From FEN-299 sp963727765 (GTDB taxonomy: Bacteria > Acidobacteriota > Vicinamibacteria > Vicinamibacterales > Fen-181), in the NCBI GenBank assembly GCA_963727765.1, contig CAVSGZ010000009.1:174301-238300 (forward strand): 64,000 bases of DNA. The letters are read 5' to 3'. Under the pieces are notes generated by a model. It had not been told where the DNA came from, searched no databases, and was given only the letters and a program-made list of their open reading frames with translations. Of the stretch, positions 1 through 9,044 are shown piece after piece. The number at the start of each line of letters is the position of its first letter. Position 1 is the stretch's first letter. Position numbers and translations under genes: made by a program.

Positions 1-588
1 ATTCGCATCAACCTGATCGCCGCGGACCGCGACCGCGTCAGACGCCGCGCCTTCGACATCGGCCTCGGCGGGGAGGGCCAGCAGCGCAAGACCACAGTCG
101 TGTGCGTCCTGATCATGCTCGTGACAGTGCTCGGCATCGGGCTGTGGTACTGGGCGCTCGCGCTCCACAGCCGCCAGATCGAAGCCGACATCGTGACGAG
201 CCAGAAGGAGACGGCGCGTCTGCGGGGGCTCATCCAGCAGGTCCAGGCCTACGAGGTGCGCCGCGCGCAGTTGTTGCAGCGGGTGAGCCTCATCGAGGAG
301 CTGCGCAAGGGCCGCGAGGGCCCCGTGCGCATGCTCGACGAGCTTAGCCGCAGCGTGCCCGACCTGCTGTGGCTCACCGAAGTGAAGCAGCAGGGGGCCG
401 ACCTGATGATCTCCGGGCGGTGCACATCGCTGACGGCGTTGTCGGATTTCGCGGACAACCTGAAGGCGACGGGTTACTTCAAGCCGGTGGAGATCCTGGA
501 GAGCCAGTCGGAGCAGGCGCCGTCGGGTGGAGGGCCCGCTCCGAACAAGTTCTCGATGAAAGCGACGTTCGTCACGCCGGGCACCTAG
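1..588 (+). CDS. pilN: Type IV pilus assembly protein PilN, 5' end cut by window edge
   Basis: Inner-membrane protein of the PilMNOP alignment complex that links the pilus motor to the secretin. The frame is open from base 1 and no start codon is visible, so the true start lies at or just before the edge. The visible N-terminus has the short cytoplasmic tail with INLI that in this family docks PilM. One membrane helix follows (codons about 34-52), then a periplasmic coiled coil (about 55-105) and a small C-terminal domain. pilO, pilP and pilQ follow in the standard order, so pilM is expected immediately upstream. Identification rests on architecture and gene order. Confidence 0.88.
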   Translation: MRINLIAADRDRVRRRAFDIGLGGEGQQRKTTVVCVLIMLVTVLGIGLWYWALALHSRQIEADIVTSQKETARLRGLIQQVQAYEVRRAQLLQRVSLIEELRKGREGPVRMLDELSRSVPDLLWLTEVKQQGADLMISGRCTSLTALSDFADNLKATGYFKPVEILESQSEQAPSGGGPAPNKFSMKATFVTPGT

Positions 589-678
589 ACTCGCGTCGGC
601 CCGGCGGGACCGTGCGGGCGGGGCAGGACGGTCTTGCTCGGGGAGCCAAGCGGCGGTGGCCGCGGAGGAAAGAGACAC

Positions 679-1314
679 GTGGCTGGGACAATAAGCAAGC
701 TGCCGTGGTACGGACAGGTGGGATTGTTCGCCGGGCTGGCGGTGGCCGGACTGGTCACATTCTTTTACCTGTACGTGTCGCCGGCGCAGGCCGAGATGGC
801 GCAGCGCCAGCGCAAGCTCGACGCGCTGCAGGCCGACATCAGCAAGGGGCAGGCGATTGCCCGTCGGCTGCCGCAGTTCCGCGCCGAGGTCGCCGAGCTC
901 GAGACGCGGCTCGAGACGCTCAGAACCGTCCTGCCGGAAGAAAAGGACATGGCCGACTTGCTCAGGCGGCTGCAGATGCTGGCCGTCCAGTCGAACCTGA
1001 CCATCCGCCGGTTCAAGCCGTCGCCCACGATGATCCCCAAGGAACTGCACGCCGAGGTGCCGATCGCGCTCGAGCTCGACGGGTCGTATCACAATCTCGC
1101 GCTGTTCTTCGACCGGGTGAGCAAGTTCCCGCGCATCATCCACATGAGCGACGTGAACATCAGGGCCAAGGACCGCCAGGAGCCGGCGTCGACCATCTCG
1201 GTCTCCTGCACGGCGACGACCTACATCCTGCTCGAGAACAAAGCGCCGGCCGCGATCCCCGGGCAGCAGACGCCCGCGGCGCCGGCGGCATCTGCCGGAG
1301 GCGTGCGCCCATGA
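679..1314 (+). CDS. pilO: Type IV pilus assembly protein PilO
   Basis: Partner of PilN in the inner-membrane alignment complex. The 211-residue product has a single membrane helix near residues 14-34, a coiled coil (about 38-90) and a C-terminal periplasmic ferredoxin-like domain, as usual for PilO. GTG at 679 is chosen as start because GGAGG lies at 664-668 with suitable spacing; the frame is also open upstream to an ATG-less region at 634, which lacks a ribosome site. Its TGA overlaps the ATG of pilP (ATGA at 1311-1314), indicating translational coupling. Confidence 0.88.
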   Translation: MAGTISKLPWYGQVGLFAGLAVAGLVTFFYLYVSPAQAEMAQRQRKLDALQADISKGQAIARRLPQFRAEVAELETRLETLRTVLPEEKDMADLLRRLQMLAVQSNLTIRRFKPSPTMIPKELHAEVPIALELDGSYHNLALFFDRVSKFPRIIHMSDVNIRAKDRQEPASTISVSCTATTYILLENKAPAAIPGQQTPAAPAASAGGVRP

Positions 1315-1859
1315 CACGTCATCTTCGGTTCCCCCTGGCGGTGCTAGCCGTGCTCCTGGCGGCATCGCTCGCCCCGGCCCAGTCGGCCGGCCGGCCGCCC
1401 GCGGCACAAACCGCGCAGCCGGCCGGGCCCGCGTCCCCCGCACCGGGACTCCCGGTTCAGCCGCCGGCGGCGAAGCCGTCGACCGCGCCGGCGGAAGCCG
1501 AGGGGCCGTCGACCTACACCTACCGCGCGGAAGGACGACGCGATCCGTTCGTGAGTCTGTGGAACCCGGGAGGCGGCCCGCGTGAGAACACCAAGGTCGC
1601 GGGCCTCGCCGGCCTTTACACGGTCGATCTCATGGTCAAGGGGATCCTCCAGAGTCGCGGCAGTTTCGTGGCCATCGTCGTTGGGCCGGGCGGCACGCGC
1701 CAGTACATCCTGCACGCAACCGATCGATTGGCTGACGGGGTCGTGAAGGCGATCACCGCTGACAGTGTGCTGATTCTCCAGGAGGTGGGCGACCCGCTGT
1801 CGCACGCCAAGCTACGGGAGATCCGCAAGACGCTGCGCGCGGTCGAAGAGGTCAAGTAG
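1311..1859 (+). CDS. pilP: Type IV pilus assembly protein PilP
   Basis: Periplasmic pilotin-like protein connecting PilNO to the PilQ secretin. The 182-residue product has an N-terminal signal sequence (residues 1-23, ending APAQSA), a long Pro/Ala-rich linker (about 25-65) and the compact PilP beta domain (about 80-175, starting near the RRDPF motif typical of the family). Many PilP proteins are lipoproteins, but no lipobox cysteine is seen here, so a cleaved soluble or anchored form is inferred. It overlaps pilO by 4 bases and pilQ follows directly. Confidence 0.85.
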   Translation: MTRHLRFPLAVLAVLLAASLAPAQSAGRPPAAQTAQPAGPASPAPGLPVQPPAAKPSTAPAEAEGPSTYTYRAEGRRDPFVSLWNPGGGPRENTKVAGLAGLYTVDLMVKGILQSRGSFVAIVVGPGGTRQYILHATDRLADGVVKAITADSVLILQEVGDPLSHAKLREIRKTLRAVEEVK

Positions 1860-1913
1860 ATGCGGCACAACTCGACTTTCCGGGGAACGGCGAGGTTGAA
1901 GGGGACGAATCCG

Positions 1914-3746
1914 ATGGCTGGTCACCGAGCCGGCGTCTGGGCGGGGCTCGTGGTGGCCCTGGCGGCCTGTACGGTGATGGCCGGGTTCGCGGCTGTCGAG
2001 CCGGCGCGTCCGCACGCGCGGCTCAACAGCATTTCGGCGAGAGCCAGCGTGCACGGTGCGTCCGTGGTGCTCGAGGCCTCGGAACCGGTCGCCTATGTGA
2101 CCAGCCGGCCCGACCCGCTGACGGTGCTCGTCGACCTCCGAAACGCGACGACGGCGGGCGTCTCCAACCGCGTGGCATCCGCGCCGGCCGGCCCCGTGGC
2201 GGCTGTGACGGTGGAGGACGCCGTCGGCTCCGACGGGGCGGCGGTCGCCCGCGTGCGCGTCATGCTGGCCGCGCCGGCGCGGCACACCGTGCACAGCGAG
2301 CGCAATCTGATCGAGGTCGACGTCGTGCCCGACGAGCCCTCGGCGGCCCGGCCGTCACGGCAAAGCGACACGCTGGCGGCCGCGCCCTCGGGGGAGGGCC
2401 AGGCGGGCGCCCGCCCGACCACGCCGCCGCTCGTCCAGGTGAGCGGGTCGTCGGCGATGCAGACGCTGTCGCCAGGTTCGACCGGAACGGTGCGCCGCTA
2501 CACGGGCCACCCGGTCACTCTCGACTTCCAGGGCGCGGACCTGCGTGCGGTGCTCCGCACCTTCTCCGAGATCAGCGGGCTCAACCTCGTGATCGACCCG
2601 GCGGTCCAGGGGACGGTCGACGTGTCGCTGCGTGACGTGCCGTGGGACCAGGCGCTCGAGAACATCCTGCGCGCCAACAAGCTCGGCTACGTCGTCGACG
2701 GGTCGATCGTCCGGGTCGCGCCCATCACCGTCCTCTCCGACGAGGAGACGGCCAAGCGCAAGCTGGCCGACGAACAGGCGCTGTCGGGCGAATTGAAAGT
2801 GATGACCAAGGCGCTCAATTACGCCGAGGCGACGGAGCTCGCCCCGCTGCTCAAGGGCAACGCCCTGTCGAGCCGGGGGACCGTCTCGGTCGACAGGCGC
2901 ACCAACACCGTGGTCATCAACGACCTGCCGATCTACCTCGCGAAGGCCGAAGCGCTGCTCAACTCGCTCGATCAGTCGGAAGGCCAGGTCGAGATCGAGG
3001 CGCGCATCGTCTCGACGTCGAAGACGTTCGCCCACCAGCTCGGCGTGAACTGGGGCTTCCTCGGGCAGGCGACGCCGGAGCTCGGCAACACCACCGGCGC
3101 GGCGTTCCCCAACACGGTCACCGGCAACATCACCGTCAACCCCTCGGGGAGCACGGCGACGCTGCCCAACGTGGCCAGCATCGTCCTGGGCAGCGTCAAC
3201 GGCGGGCTCAACCTGAACGCGTCGCTGCAGGCGCTCGAGAACGAAGGCCTCATCAAGGTGCTCTTGCAGCCGCGGGTCGTGACGCAGAACAACGTGACGG
3301 CGCGCATCGCGCGTGGCCAGGAGATCCCCTATACCACCACCATCGCTCCGCCCACTTCCGGCCAGCAGGGCGTCGTCGTCCAGCAGCCGATGCCGACGGT
3401 GGAGTTCAAGACGGCCGCGCTGACGCTCGAGGTGACGCCGCGCATCACCCCGGCCGACACGGTCCTCTTGAGGGTGGACGTGGACAACGGGTCGGCCGGC
3501 GCAGTCCAGGCGAACGGCAACATCGCGATCAACACGCAGCGTGCGACGACCACCGTGCTGGTGCAGAACGGCGCGACGACGGTCATCGGCGGCATCACCT
3601 CCCAGCAGAACAACCGGACCGACTACCGGGTCCCGGGGCTGGGCCGGATCCCGCTGCTGAAGTGGCTGTTCAAGTCCGATACGGTCAGCGATTCGGACGA
3701 AGAACTCCTGATCTTCATCACGCCGCGCGTGATGCGGATCAAGTAA
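1914..3746 (+). CDS. pilQ: Type IV pilus secretin PilQ
   Basis: Outer-membrane secretin through which the pilus passes. The 610-residue protein has a signal sequence (about 1-30), an AMIN peptidoglycan-binding domain (about 38-140), an STN/secretin-N0 domain (about 205-265), a secretin-N/NolW-like domain (about 290-360) and the C-terminal secretin pore domain (about 380-610), which contains the VNGGLNL and GGI(T/S) strands typical of the family. ATG 1914 is preferred because a GAAGGGGA ribosome site precedes it; an in-frame ATG at 1860 would add 18 residues ahead of the signal sequence. Last gene of the pilNOPQ run. Confidence 0.92.
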   Translation: MAGHRAGVWAGLVVALAACTVMAGFAAVEPARPHARLNSISARASVHGASVVLEASEPVAYVTSRPDPLTVLVDLRNATTAGVSNRVASAPAGPVAAVTVEDAVGSDGAAVARVRVMLAAPARHTVHSERNLIEVDVVPDEPSAARPSRQSDTLAAAPSGEGQAGARPTTPPLVQVSGSSAMQTLSPGSTGTVRRYTGHPVTLDFQGADLRAVLRTFSEISGLNLVIDPAVQGTVDVSLRDVPWDQALENILRANKLGYVVDGSIVRVAPITVLSDEETAKRKLADEQALSGELKVMTKALNYAEATELAPLLKGNALSSRGTVSVDRRTNTVVINDLPIYLAKAEALLNSLDQSEGQVEIEARIVSTSKTFAHQLGVNWGFLGQATPELGNTTGAAFPNTVTGNITVNPSGSTATLPNVASIVLGSVNGGLNLNASLQALENEGLIKVLLQPRVVTQNNVTARIARGQEIPYTTTIAPPTSGQQGVVVQQPMPTVEFKTAALTLEVTPRITPADTVLLRVDVDNGSAGAVQANGNIAINTQRATTTVLVQNGATTVIGGITSQQNNRTDYRVPGLGRIPLLKWLFKSDTVSDSDEELLIFITPRVMRIK

Positions 3747-3762
3747 CGGCAGGAGGCAGAAG

Positions 3763-4374
3763 GTGACGAGGTCTCTTTCGCGAATCTCCCGTCGGACGGC
3801 GGCCGCGGCGCTAGCCGTGCTGGCGCTCGCTGTCAGCGCGTCGTGCGGCCACAGCATGATGCAGCAGGGGAACGGCTCATCCTATCTCATCGTCGACTCG
3901 CTCACCGCGGCGTCGGGGGCGACGCCGACGGCGTTCTCGACCATGCTGGCGTCCGATGTGCTGACGATTGAGTCGGGGACGCCGACCCTCTTCTCCGACC
4001 CCGGGCAGGTGGCGATGCACGTGGCGATGAAGGACACGTCCTCGGGCGTGACGCCGACCGACACGAACACGATCACCCTGACCGGCTATCACGTCGATTA
4101 CGTGCGGTCGGACGGAGGCACGGCTGTGCCCGCGTCGTTCGACGGCGCGCTGACCGCGACGGTGACGACATCCTCCACGACCGTGCCGTTCGTCCTCGTG
4201 AATGCGCAGGCCAAGGGCGTGGCGCCGCTGGTGGCGCTCGAGGGGACCGCCGACCACATCGTCGTCGTGGCCCACGTGACGTTCAGCGGACACGACCAGG
4301 CCGGTCACTCGGTAACCGTGGCGACGAGCATCAGCATCGACTTCGCCGACTGGGCCGATCCGAAGACGACGTAG
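3763..4374 (+). CDS. Putative lipoprotein of unknown function
   Basis: A 203-residue protein beginning with GTG, preceded by GGAGG at about 3751-3755. Arg-rich start, hydrophobic core and the lipobox AVSASC with Cys at about residue 28 indicate a lipoprotein. The mature part is Thr/Ser/Val-rich with a predicted all-beta character and no motif I recognise. It starts 16 bases after pilQ and is probably cotranscribed, so a role at the pilus or outer membrane is possible, but nothing in the sequence proves it. Confidence 0.7.
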   Translation: MTRSLSRISRRTAAAALAVLALAVSASCGHSMMQQGNGSSYLIVDSLTAASGATPTAFSTMLASDVLTIESGTPTLFSDPGQVAMHVAMKDTSSGVTPTDTNTITLTGYHVDYVRSDGGTAVPASFDGALTATVTTSSTTVPFVLVNAQAKGVAPLVALEGTADHIVVVAHVTFSGHDQAGHSVTVATSISIDFADWADPKTT

Positions 4375-4460
4375 GACCGCGGGGCGGGGGCGGGAGTGGG
4401 CAGTCGGCATGGTGACATCGGCGAGGTCTGCCGGGGCACGACCAACACACGGGTCGAATC

Positions 4461-5030
4461 GTGGCTGAGCAATCCCGAATCGAGGAACTTCGGCGCCGGC
4501 TCCAGCACGATCCGACGTCGATTGCCTTCGCACAGCTGGCTGAGGCGTTGCGCCGCCAGGGTCGCGTACAGGACGCAATCGACACCTGCCGGGCCGGCTT
4601 GACCCACCACCCAGACTACGTGTCCGCCCATGTGACACTCGGCCGCGCCCTGATCGACGCCGACCAACTCGATGCGGCCCAGGTCGAACTGGATGCCGTG
4701 CTGGCGGCGGCCAAGGAGAATCTCGCCGCCATCAGGGGGCTGGCCGACATCCACCAGCGGCGGGGCCAGCAGCGCGAGGCTCTTGAACAGTACCGCCGCG
4801 CGCTCACTCTGGCGCCGCACGACCCGGAACTCGAACAGACGGTGTCCCGCCTCACCGCCGGCCTGGAGCCAGCCTCCCAGCCGCCCGCGCCCCCGGCCGA
4901 GCCGCCACCAGGCATCGCCGCTCCGGGCGCCGCGGATCCGGAGCCAGAGCCGTCCCCGCCGTCGCGCCAGGTCGAAGCCCTCGAGCGCTGGCTCGACGCC
5001 ATCCTGGCTGACCGGGAGCGGCCGGCGTAG
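4461..5030 (+). CDS. Tetratricopeptide repeat protein
   Basis: A 189-residue protein starting at GTG. Three TPR-type helical pairs are visible between residues about 8 and 130, with the AxxLxxxGxxxEAxxxY pattern (for example LADIHQRRGQQREALEQYRR). A Pro/Ala-rich linker (about 135-165) and a short C-terminal helix follow. No signal peptide, so likely cytoplasmic. It closes the pilus-side gene group; many pilus loci carry TPR proteins that aid secretin assembly, but those usually have a signal peptide, so the function is left open. Confidence 0.75.
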   Translation: MAEQSRIEELRRRLQHDPTSIAFAQLAEALRRQGRVQDAIDTCRAGLTHHPDYVSAHVTLGRALIDADQLDAAQVELDAVLAAAKENLAAIRGLADIHQRRGQQREALEQYRRALTLAPHDPELEQTVSRLTAGLEPASQPPAPPAEPPPGIAAPGAADPEPEPSPPSRQVEALERWLDAILADRERPA

Positions 5031-5066
5031 CCGCGACCCTTGTCGAACATCTCCGACCAGATCTGA

Positions 5067-5089
5067 CCGGGATCTCTACCCCGGCTTTT
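5067..5089 (+). terminator. Weak possible terminator before accB
   Basis: CCGGG (5067-5071) and CCCGG (5080-5084) can pair around an 8-base loop, followed by TTTT at 5086-5089. The stem is only five pairs, so this is weak. It lies in the 138-base gap between the TPR gene and accB. Confidence 0.25.
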
Positions 5090-5168
5090 GATAGGATAGG
5101 CGTTTCAGGTACGAGTCAAGCACCGCTGACCTCGGTTCCCGGCGCCTGCCGGGCGAGGTGGAGAGCCG

Positions 5169-5639
5169 ATGATCAACGTCGACGAACTCAAGCAGATTCT
5201 GGACCTTGCGTGCGGCCAAGACCTCGCCGAGTTCGAGCTCGAGGCCGAGGGATTCAAGCTGAGGATTCGAAAAGGCGGCGCGGTGGTCGTGCAACCGGCC
5301 CCGGTCGCCCCTGCGGTCGCTGCCCCACCGGGGACCCCGCTGCCGACGCTCGCGCCAGCCCCTGCGACTGCGCCGGCGGCTGACCTCGACCTCGATGTCG
5401 AGCTGGCTCTGGTGACCTCGCCCATCGTCGGGACCTTCTACCGGGCGCCCGAGCCGAACGCGCCGCCGTTTGTCCGGCCGGGCGACCACGTCAAGCCGGG
5501 CCAGACGCTGTGCATCATCGAGGCGATGAAGATGATGAACAACATCGACTCGGAGTACGAGGGCACGGTGGTCAAGGTGTTCGTGGAGAACGGCCAGCCG
5601 GTGCAGTACGGCGAGCGGCTGTTCGCCATCAAGCGCTAG
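5169..5639 (+). CDS. accB: Biotin carboxyl carrier protein of acetyl-CoA carboxylase
   Basis: Carries biotin between the biotin carboxylase and carboxyltransferase steps of acetyl-CoA carboxylase, the first step of fatty acid synthesis. The 156-residue protein has the usual N-terminal domain (1-40), a Pro/Ala linker (about 42-78) and a biotinyl domain (about 80-156) with the EAMKM motif; the biotin-accepting lysine is residue 121. The MVGTFYRAP-type sequence before it is also characteristic. accC follows 13 bases downstream, the standard accBC operon. Confidence 0.95.
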   Translation: MINVDELKQILDLACGQDLAEFELEAEGFKLRIRKGGAVVVQPAPVAPAVAAPPGTPLPTLAPAPATAPAADLDLDVELALVTSPIVGTFYRAPEPNAPPFVRPGDHVKPGQTLCIIEAMKMMNNIDSEYEGTVVKVFVENGQPVQYGERLFAIKR

Positions 5640-5652
5640 GGGGCGCCTGTCT

Positions 5653-7027
5653 GTGTTCAAGAAGATCCTGATTGCCAACCGCGGCGAGATCGCGCTCCGC
5701 GTCATCTACGCCTGCCGGGAGCTGGGCATCAAGACCGTGGCCGTCTACTCCGAGGCCGACGCCAATTCCCTTCACGTCCGGTTCGCCGACGAGGACGTGT
5801 GCATCGGGCCGGCTCGCGCGGCGCAGAGCTATCTCAGCGTGCCGGCCATCATCAGCGCGGCCGAAGTGACCGGCGCCGACGCCATCCACCCGGGCTACGG
5901 TTTTCTCTCCGAGAGCGCCTACCTGGCGGAGGTCTGCGAGGCGTGCCACATCAAGTTCATCGGGCCCGACCCGCGGGTGATCCGGCTGATGGGCGACAAG
6001 GCCCGCGCGCGGCGCGTGATGAAGAAGGCCGGCGTGCCGGTGCTGCCCGGAAGCGACGGGATCGTCGAGAGCGAGGAGAAGGCGCTCAAGATCGCGAAGG
6101 AGATCGGCTACCCGGTGCTCGTCAAGGCCACGGCGGGCGGCGGGGGGCGGGGCATGCGGGTGGCGACCAGCCCGGCGGAGTTCGGCCAGGCGTTCAAGAC
6201 GGCGCAGCGCGAGGCCGAGGCGGCCTTCGGCGTGAAGGACGTCTACCTCGAAAAGTACATCGAGTCGCCGCGGCACATCGAGTTCCAGATCCTCGGCGAC
6301 CATCACGGCACGGTCGTGCACCTCGGCGAGCGGGAATGCTCGAATCCAGCGCCGCCACCAGAAGCTCGTCGAGGAGTCGCTGTCGCCGGCGCTCAGCGAC
6401 AAGATGCGGCGGAAGATGGGCGGCGTCGTCGTCGATGCGGCCAAGGCGGTGCAGTACGCGAGCGCCGGGACGTTCGAGTTCCTGCTCGATTCGGAGGGGA
6501 AGTTCTACTTCATGGAGGTCAACACGCGGCTCCAGGTCGAGCACGGGGTGACCGAACTCGTGACCGGCGCCGACGTCGTGAAGGAGCAGATCCGCATCGC
6601 GGCGGGCGAGCGGCTGTCGTTCCGGCAGAGCGAGGTGACCTTCAGCGGCCACGCCATCGAGTGCCGGATCAATGCCGAGGACCCCGACACGTTCGCGCCG
6701 TCGCCCGGCACGGTCCACGTGTTCGCGCTGCCGGGCGGCCCCGGTGTCCGCGTGGATACGGCGTGCCATTCCGAGTGCCTGATCTCGCCGTACTACGATT
6801 CGATGATCGCCAAGGTGATGGCGCACGGGCGCGACCGCCAGGAAGCGATTGCCAGGATGCGGCGGACGCTCGAGATGACCGTGATCGAGGGGATCAAGAC
6901 CAACGTGCCGCTGCACCTGAAGATCCTGGCCGAGGCCGACTTCGCGAACGCCCGGCTGAGCACCGCGTTCATGAACCGGTTCATGGCGGCTCCGCCGGCG
7001 GCCACGAAGCTGGCCGAAGCCGTCTGA
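5653..7027 (+). CDS. accC: Biotin carboxylase AccC, frameshifted by one extra base
   Basis: ATP-dependent carboxylation of biotin on AccB. Starts at GTG with the standard KKILIANRGEIALRV N-terminus. ATP-grasp glycine loop GGGGRG and the EKYIE segment are intact. After GERECS the frame is lost: the expected continuation (IQRRHQKLVEE) is encoded one base further on, so a single extra A at 6343-6344 breaks the gene. The second half (from about 6344, visible as an open frame from 6404 to 7027) carries the FYFMEVNTRLQVEH motif and a normal C-terminus. With the base removed the product is about 457 residues, full family length. Such an essential gene is unlikely to be truly dead, so sequence error is suspected. 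Confidence 0.9.
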
Positions 7028-7037
7028 GGGGAGGCTC

Positions 7038-8075
7038 GTGGATCCGGGGCCGACGAGGATGAGCAGTTCAGGCGACGGGCTGCCCGGCGGCCGGCAATTG
7101 ACGCTGGCCATCGGTCTGCTCGTCATCGTCATGGCCGCCGGGACGATCGGCTACGTGGTGATCGAGGGGTGGAGCGCCTGGGACGCGTTCTACATGACGG
7201 TCATCAGCGTCACGACGGTCGGCTACCGCGAGGTGCACGACCTCTCGCGCGCCGGTCAGGTCTTCACTGCCGGCCTGCTCATCACGGGCGTGGGCGCGGT
7301 GTTCTACACCATCACGCTCCTGGCGGCCGGCATCATCGAGTCGCGCGTGCATCCCCGCGTTCAGGAGAGGCGGAGGTCGCGAATGATCGACCGACTGACC
7401 GACCACTTCATCCTCTGCGGCGCGGGCCGCATCGGCCTCATCATCGCCGAGGAATTCCGCCGGCAGCGCATCCCGTTCGTCGTCATCGACCGGGATCCCG
7501 ACGCCGTTCACACGGTGATCGAGCACGGCGACCTGGCCGTGGAGGCCGACGCCAGCCGGGAGGCCATCCTCCGGCGCCTCCGCATCGACCAGGCGCGCGG
7601 CCTGATCGCGGCGCTCGGCAGCGACGCCGAGAACGTCTACACGATCATGACCGCGCGGGACCTCAAGCCCGACCTGTTCATCATCGCGCGCGCCGATTCC
7701 GACGACGCGAAGCAGAAGATGATGCGGGCCGGCGCCGACCGGGTCATCTCCCCCTATCAGATCGGCGCCGTCCAGATGGCGCAGACGGCGCTGCGGCCGG
7801 CGGTCGTGGACTTCGTCGAGCTGGCGACCAGCTCCGAGCACCTCGAGCTGGCCATGGAGCAGGTGAACATCGGCCCGACGTCCGAACTCTCCGCCCGGAC
7901 GATCCTCGAGGCGAACCTGCGCCAGCGCTTCGGCGTCATCGTGATCGGGATCCGCCGGGGCGACGGCAAGATGGAGTTCAACCCCCCGTCCGACGCCTTG
8001 ATGCGGGCGGGAGACCAGCTCGTCGTTCTGGGCCGGCCCGACGAACTGAAGGGGCTCGACGCGGCCGCCCGCTAG
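7038..8075 (+). CDS. Two-helix potassium channel with RCK (TrkA-N/TrkA-C) domains
   Basis: A 345-residue protein of the MthK/Kch type: two membrane helices (about 22-44 and 77-100) flanking a pore helix and filter, a TrkA-N Rossmann domain (about 115-235, with CGAGRIG nucleotide loop) and a TrkA-C domain (about 250-340). The filter reads TTVGYREV, so the last glycine of the canonical TVGYG is Arg (codon CGC at 7228-7230). GTG 7038 is preferred because GGGGAGG lies just upstream; ATG 7059 is an alternative. Gene order with accC and folD suggests no specific partnership. Confidence 0.85.
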   Translation: MDPGPTRMSSSGDGLPGGRQLTLAIGLLVIVMAAGTIGYVVIEGWSAWDAFYMTVISVTTVGYREVHDLSRAGQVFTAGLLITGVGAVFYTITLLAAGIIESRVHPRVQERRRSRMIDRLTDHFILCGAGRIGLIIAEEFRRQRIPFVVIDRDPDAVHTVIEHGDLAVEADASREAILRRLRIDQARGLIAALGSDAENVYTIMTARDLKPDLFIIARADSDDAKQKMMRAGADRVISPYQIGAVQMAQTALRPAVVDFVELATSSEHLELAMEQVNIGPTSELSARTILEANLRQRFGVIVIGIRRGDGKMEFNPPSDALMRAGDQLVVLGRPDELKGLDAAAR

Positions 8076-8107
8076 ACTCGGCCGCCGAGGTCTGGAGAAG
8101 GCACCGC

Positions 8108-9044
8108 ATGGCTGCACGCATTCTCGACGGCGTGGCCGTCGCCGCCCAGATTCGGCTGGAGCTCCGCGACCGGATCTCCGCCTTCACCGCGTCCCAGGGA
8201 CGCTCGCCCAGCCTCGGCATCGTCCTGGTGGGCGAGGACCCCTCGTCGGAAGTCTACGTCCGGAACAAGCTGAAGTCGGCAGGGGAGTCCGGCCTCCGGG
8301 CCGATCTGTTCCGGCTGCCGGCCACCTCCGGGCTCGACGACGTGCTGGCGATGGTGTCGGACCTCAACACGAGACCTGACTGTGACGGGATTCTGGTGCA
8401 GTCGCCGCTGCCGTCCGGGCTGGGGCCCACGGCCGAGCAGGTCGTCTTCGACGCGATCGACCCGCTCAAGGACGTGGACGGGTTCCATCCTGAGAACGTC
8501 GGCCGGCTGGTCCAGAAGCGGCCCACGCTCGTCGCCTGCACGCCACTGGGCATCATGGAGCTGCTCGACCGGTCCGGGATCATGCTCGAGGGCGCCCGCG
8601 CTGCTGTCATCGGCCGCAGCGACATCGTGGGCAAGCCGATCGCGCTGCTGCTCATGCACCGGAACGCCACGGTTACCATCTGTCACTCGCGCACGAGGGA
8701 TTCTGGCCGCCGTGTGCGCGGCGGCGGATGTGGTCGTGGCGGCGATCGGGCGTCCCGCCTTCGTGACGCCGGCCTTCGTCAAGCCGGGCGCCACGGTGGT
8801 GGACGTCGGCATCAACCGGGTCGAGGATGCGGCGCTCGTCCACCGGCTCTTCCCCGAAGGCAGCAAGCGCCGCGCGGACTTCGACCGCCGCGGCTCCATC
8901 CTGGTCGGCGACGTCCACCCCGGCGTCGAGGAGGTGGCCGGGGCGATGACGCCGGTGCCCGGTGGCGTCGGTCCGCTCACGATCGCGATGCTCCTCTCGA
9001 ACACGCTGAAGGCGGCGGAGGACCGGTGCTCAAGGTTGCGCTGA
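8108..9044 (+). CDS. folD: Methylenetetrahydrofolate dehydrogenase/cyclohydrolase FolD, frameshifted by one extra base
   Basis: Bifunctional one-carbon enzyme that interconverts methylene-, methenyl- and formyl-tetrahydrofolate. A GGAGAAGG ribosome site precedes ATG 8108. The N-terminal half includes VGEDPSSEVYVRNK, the QSPLP motif, KDVDGFHP and the NADP-loop IGRSDIVGKP. After CHSRTRD the frame slips: the rest (AAVCAAADVVVAAIG to PGGVGPLTIAMLL) is in the next frame, because of one extra T at 8701-8702. Removing it restores about 311 residues, slightly longer than the usual 280-300. The 3' end overlaps coaE by 19 bases. Confidence 0.88.

Noticed and set aside
369..1859. Long open frame spanning pilN to pilP
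   Set aside because: Its first part is a shadow in the wrong frame across pilN and pilO; only the portion from 1311 is the real pilP. GC-rich DNA has few stop codons, so long shadow frames are common here.
2355..3857. 500-codon minus-strand open frame opposite pilQ
   Set aside because: Arg/Asp/His-rich composition with no recognisable family and directly antisense to a clear secretin; a composition artefact.
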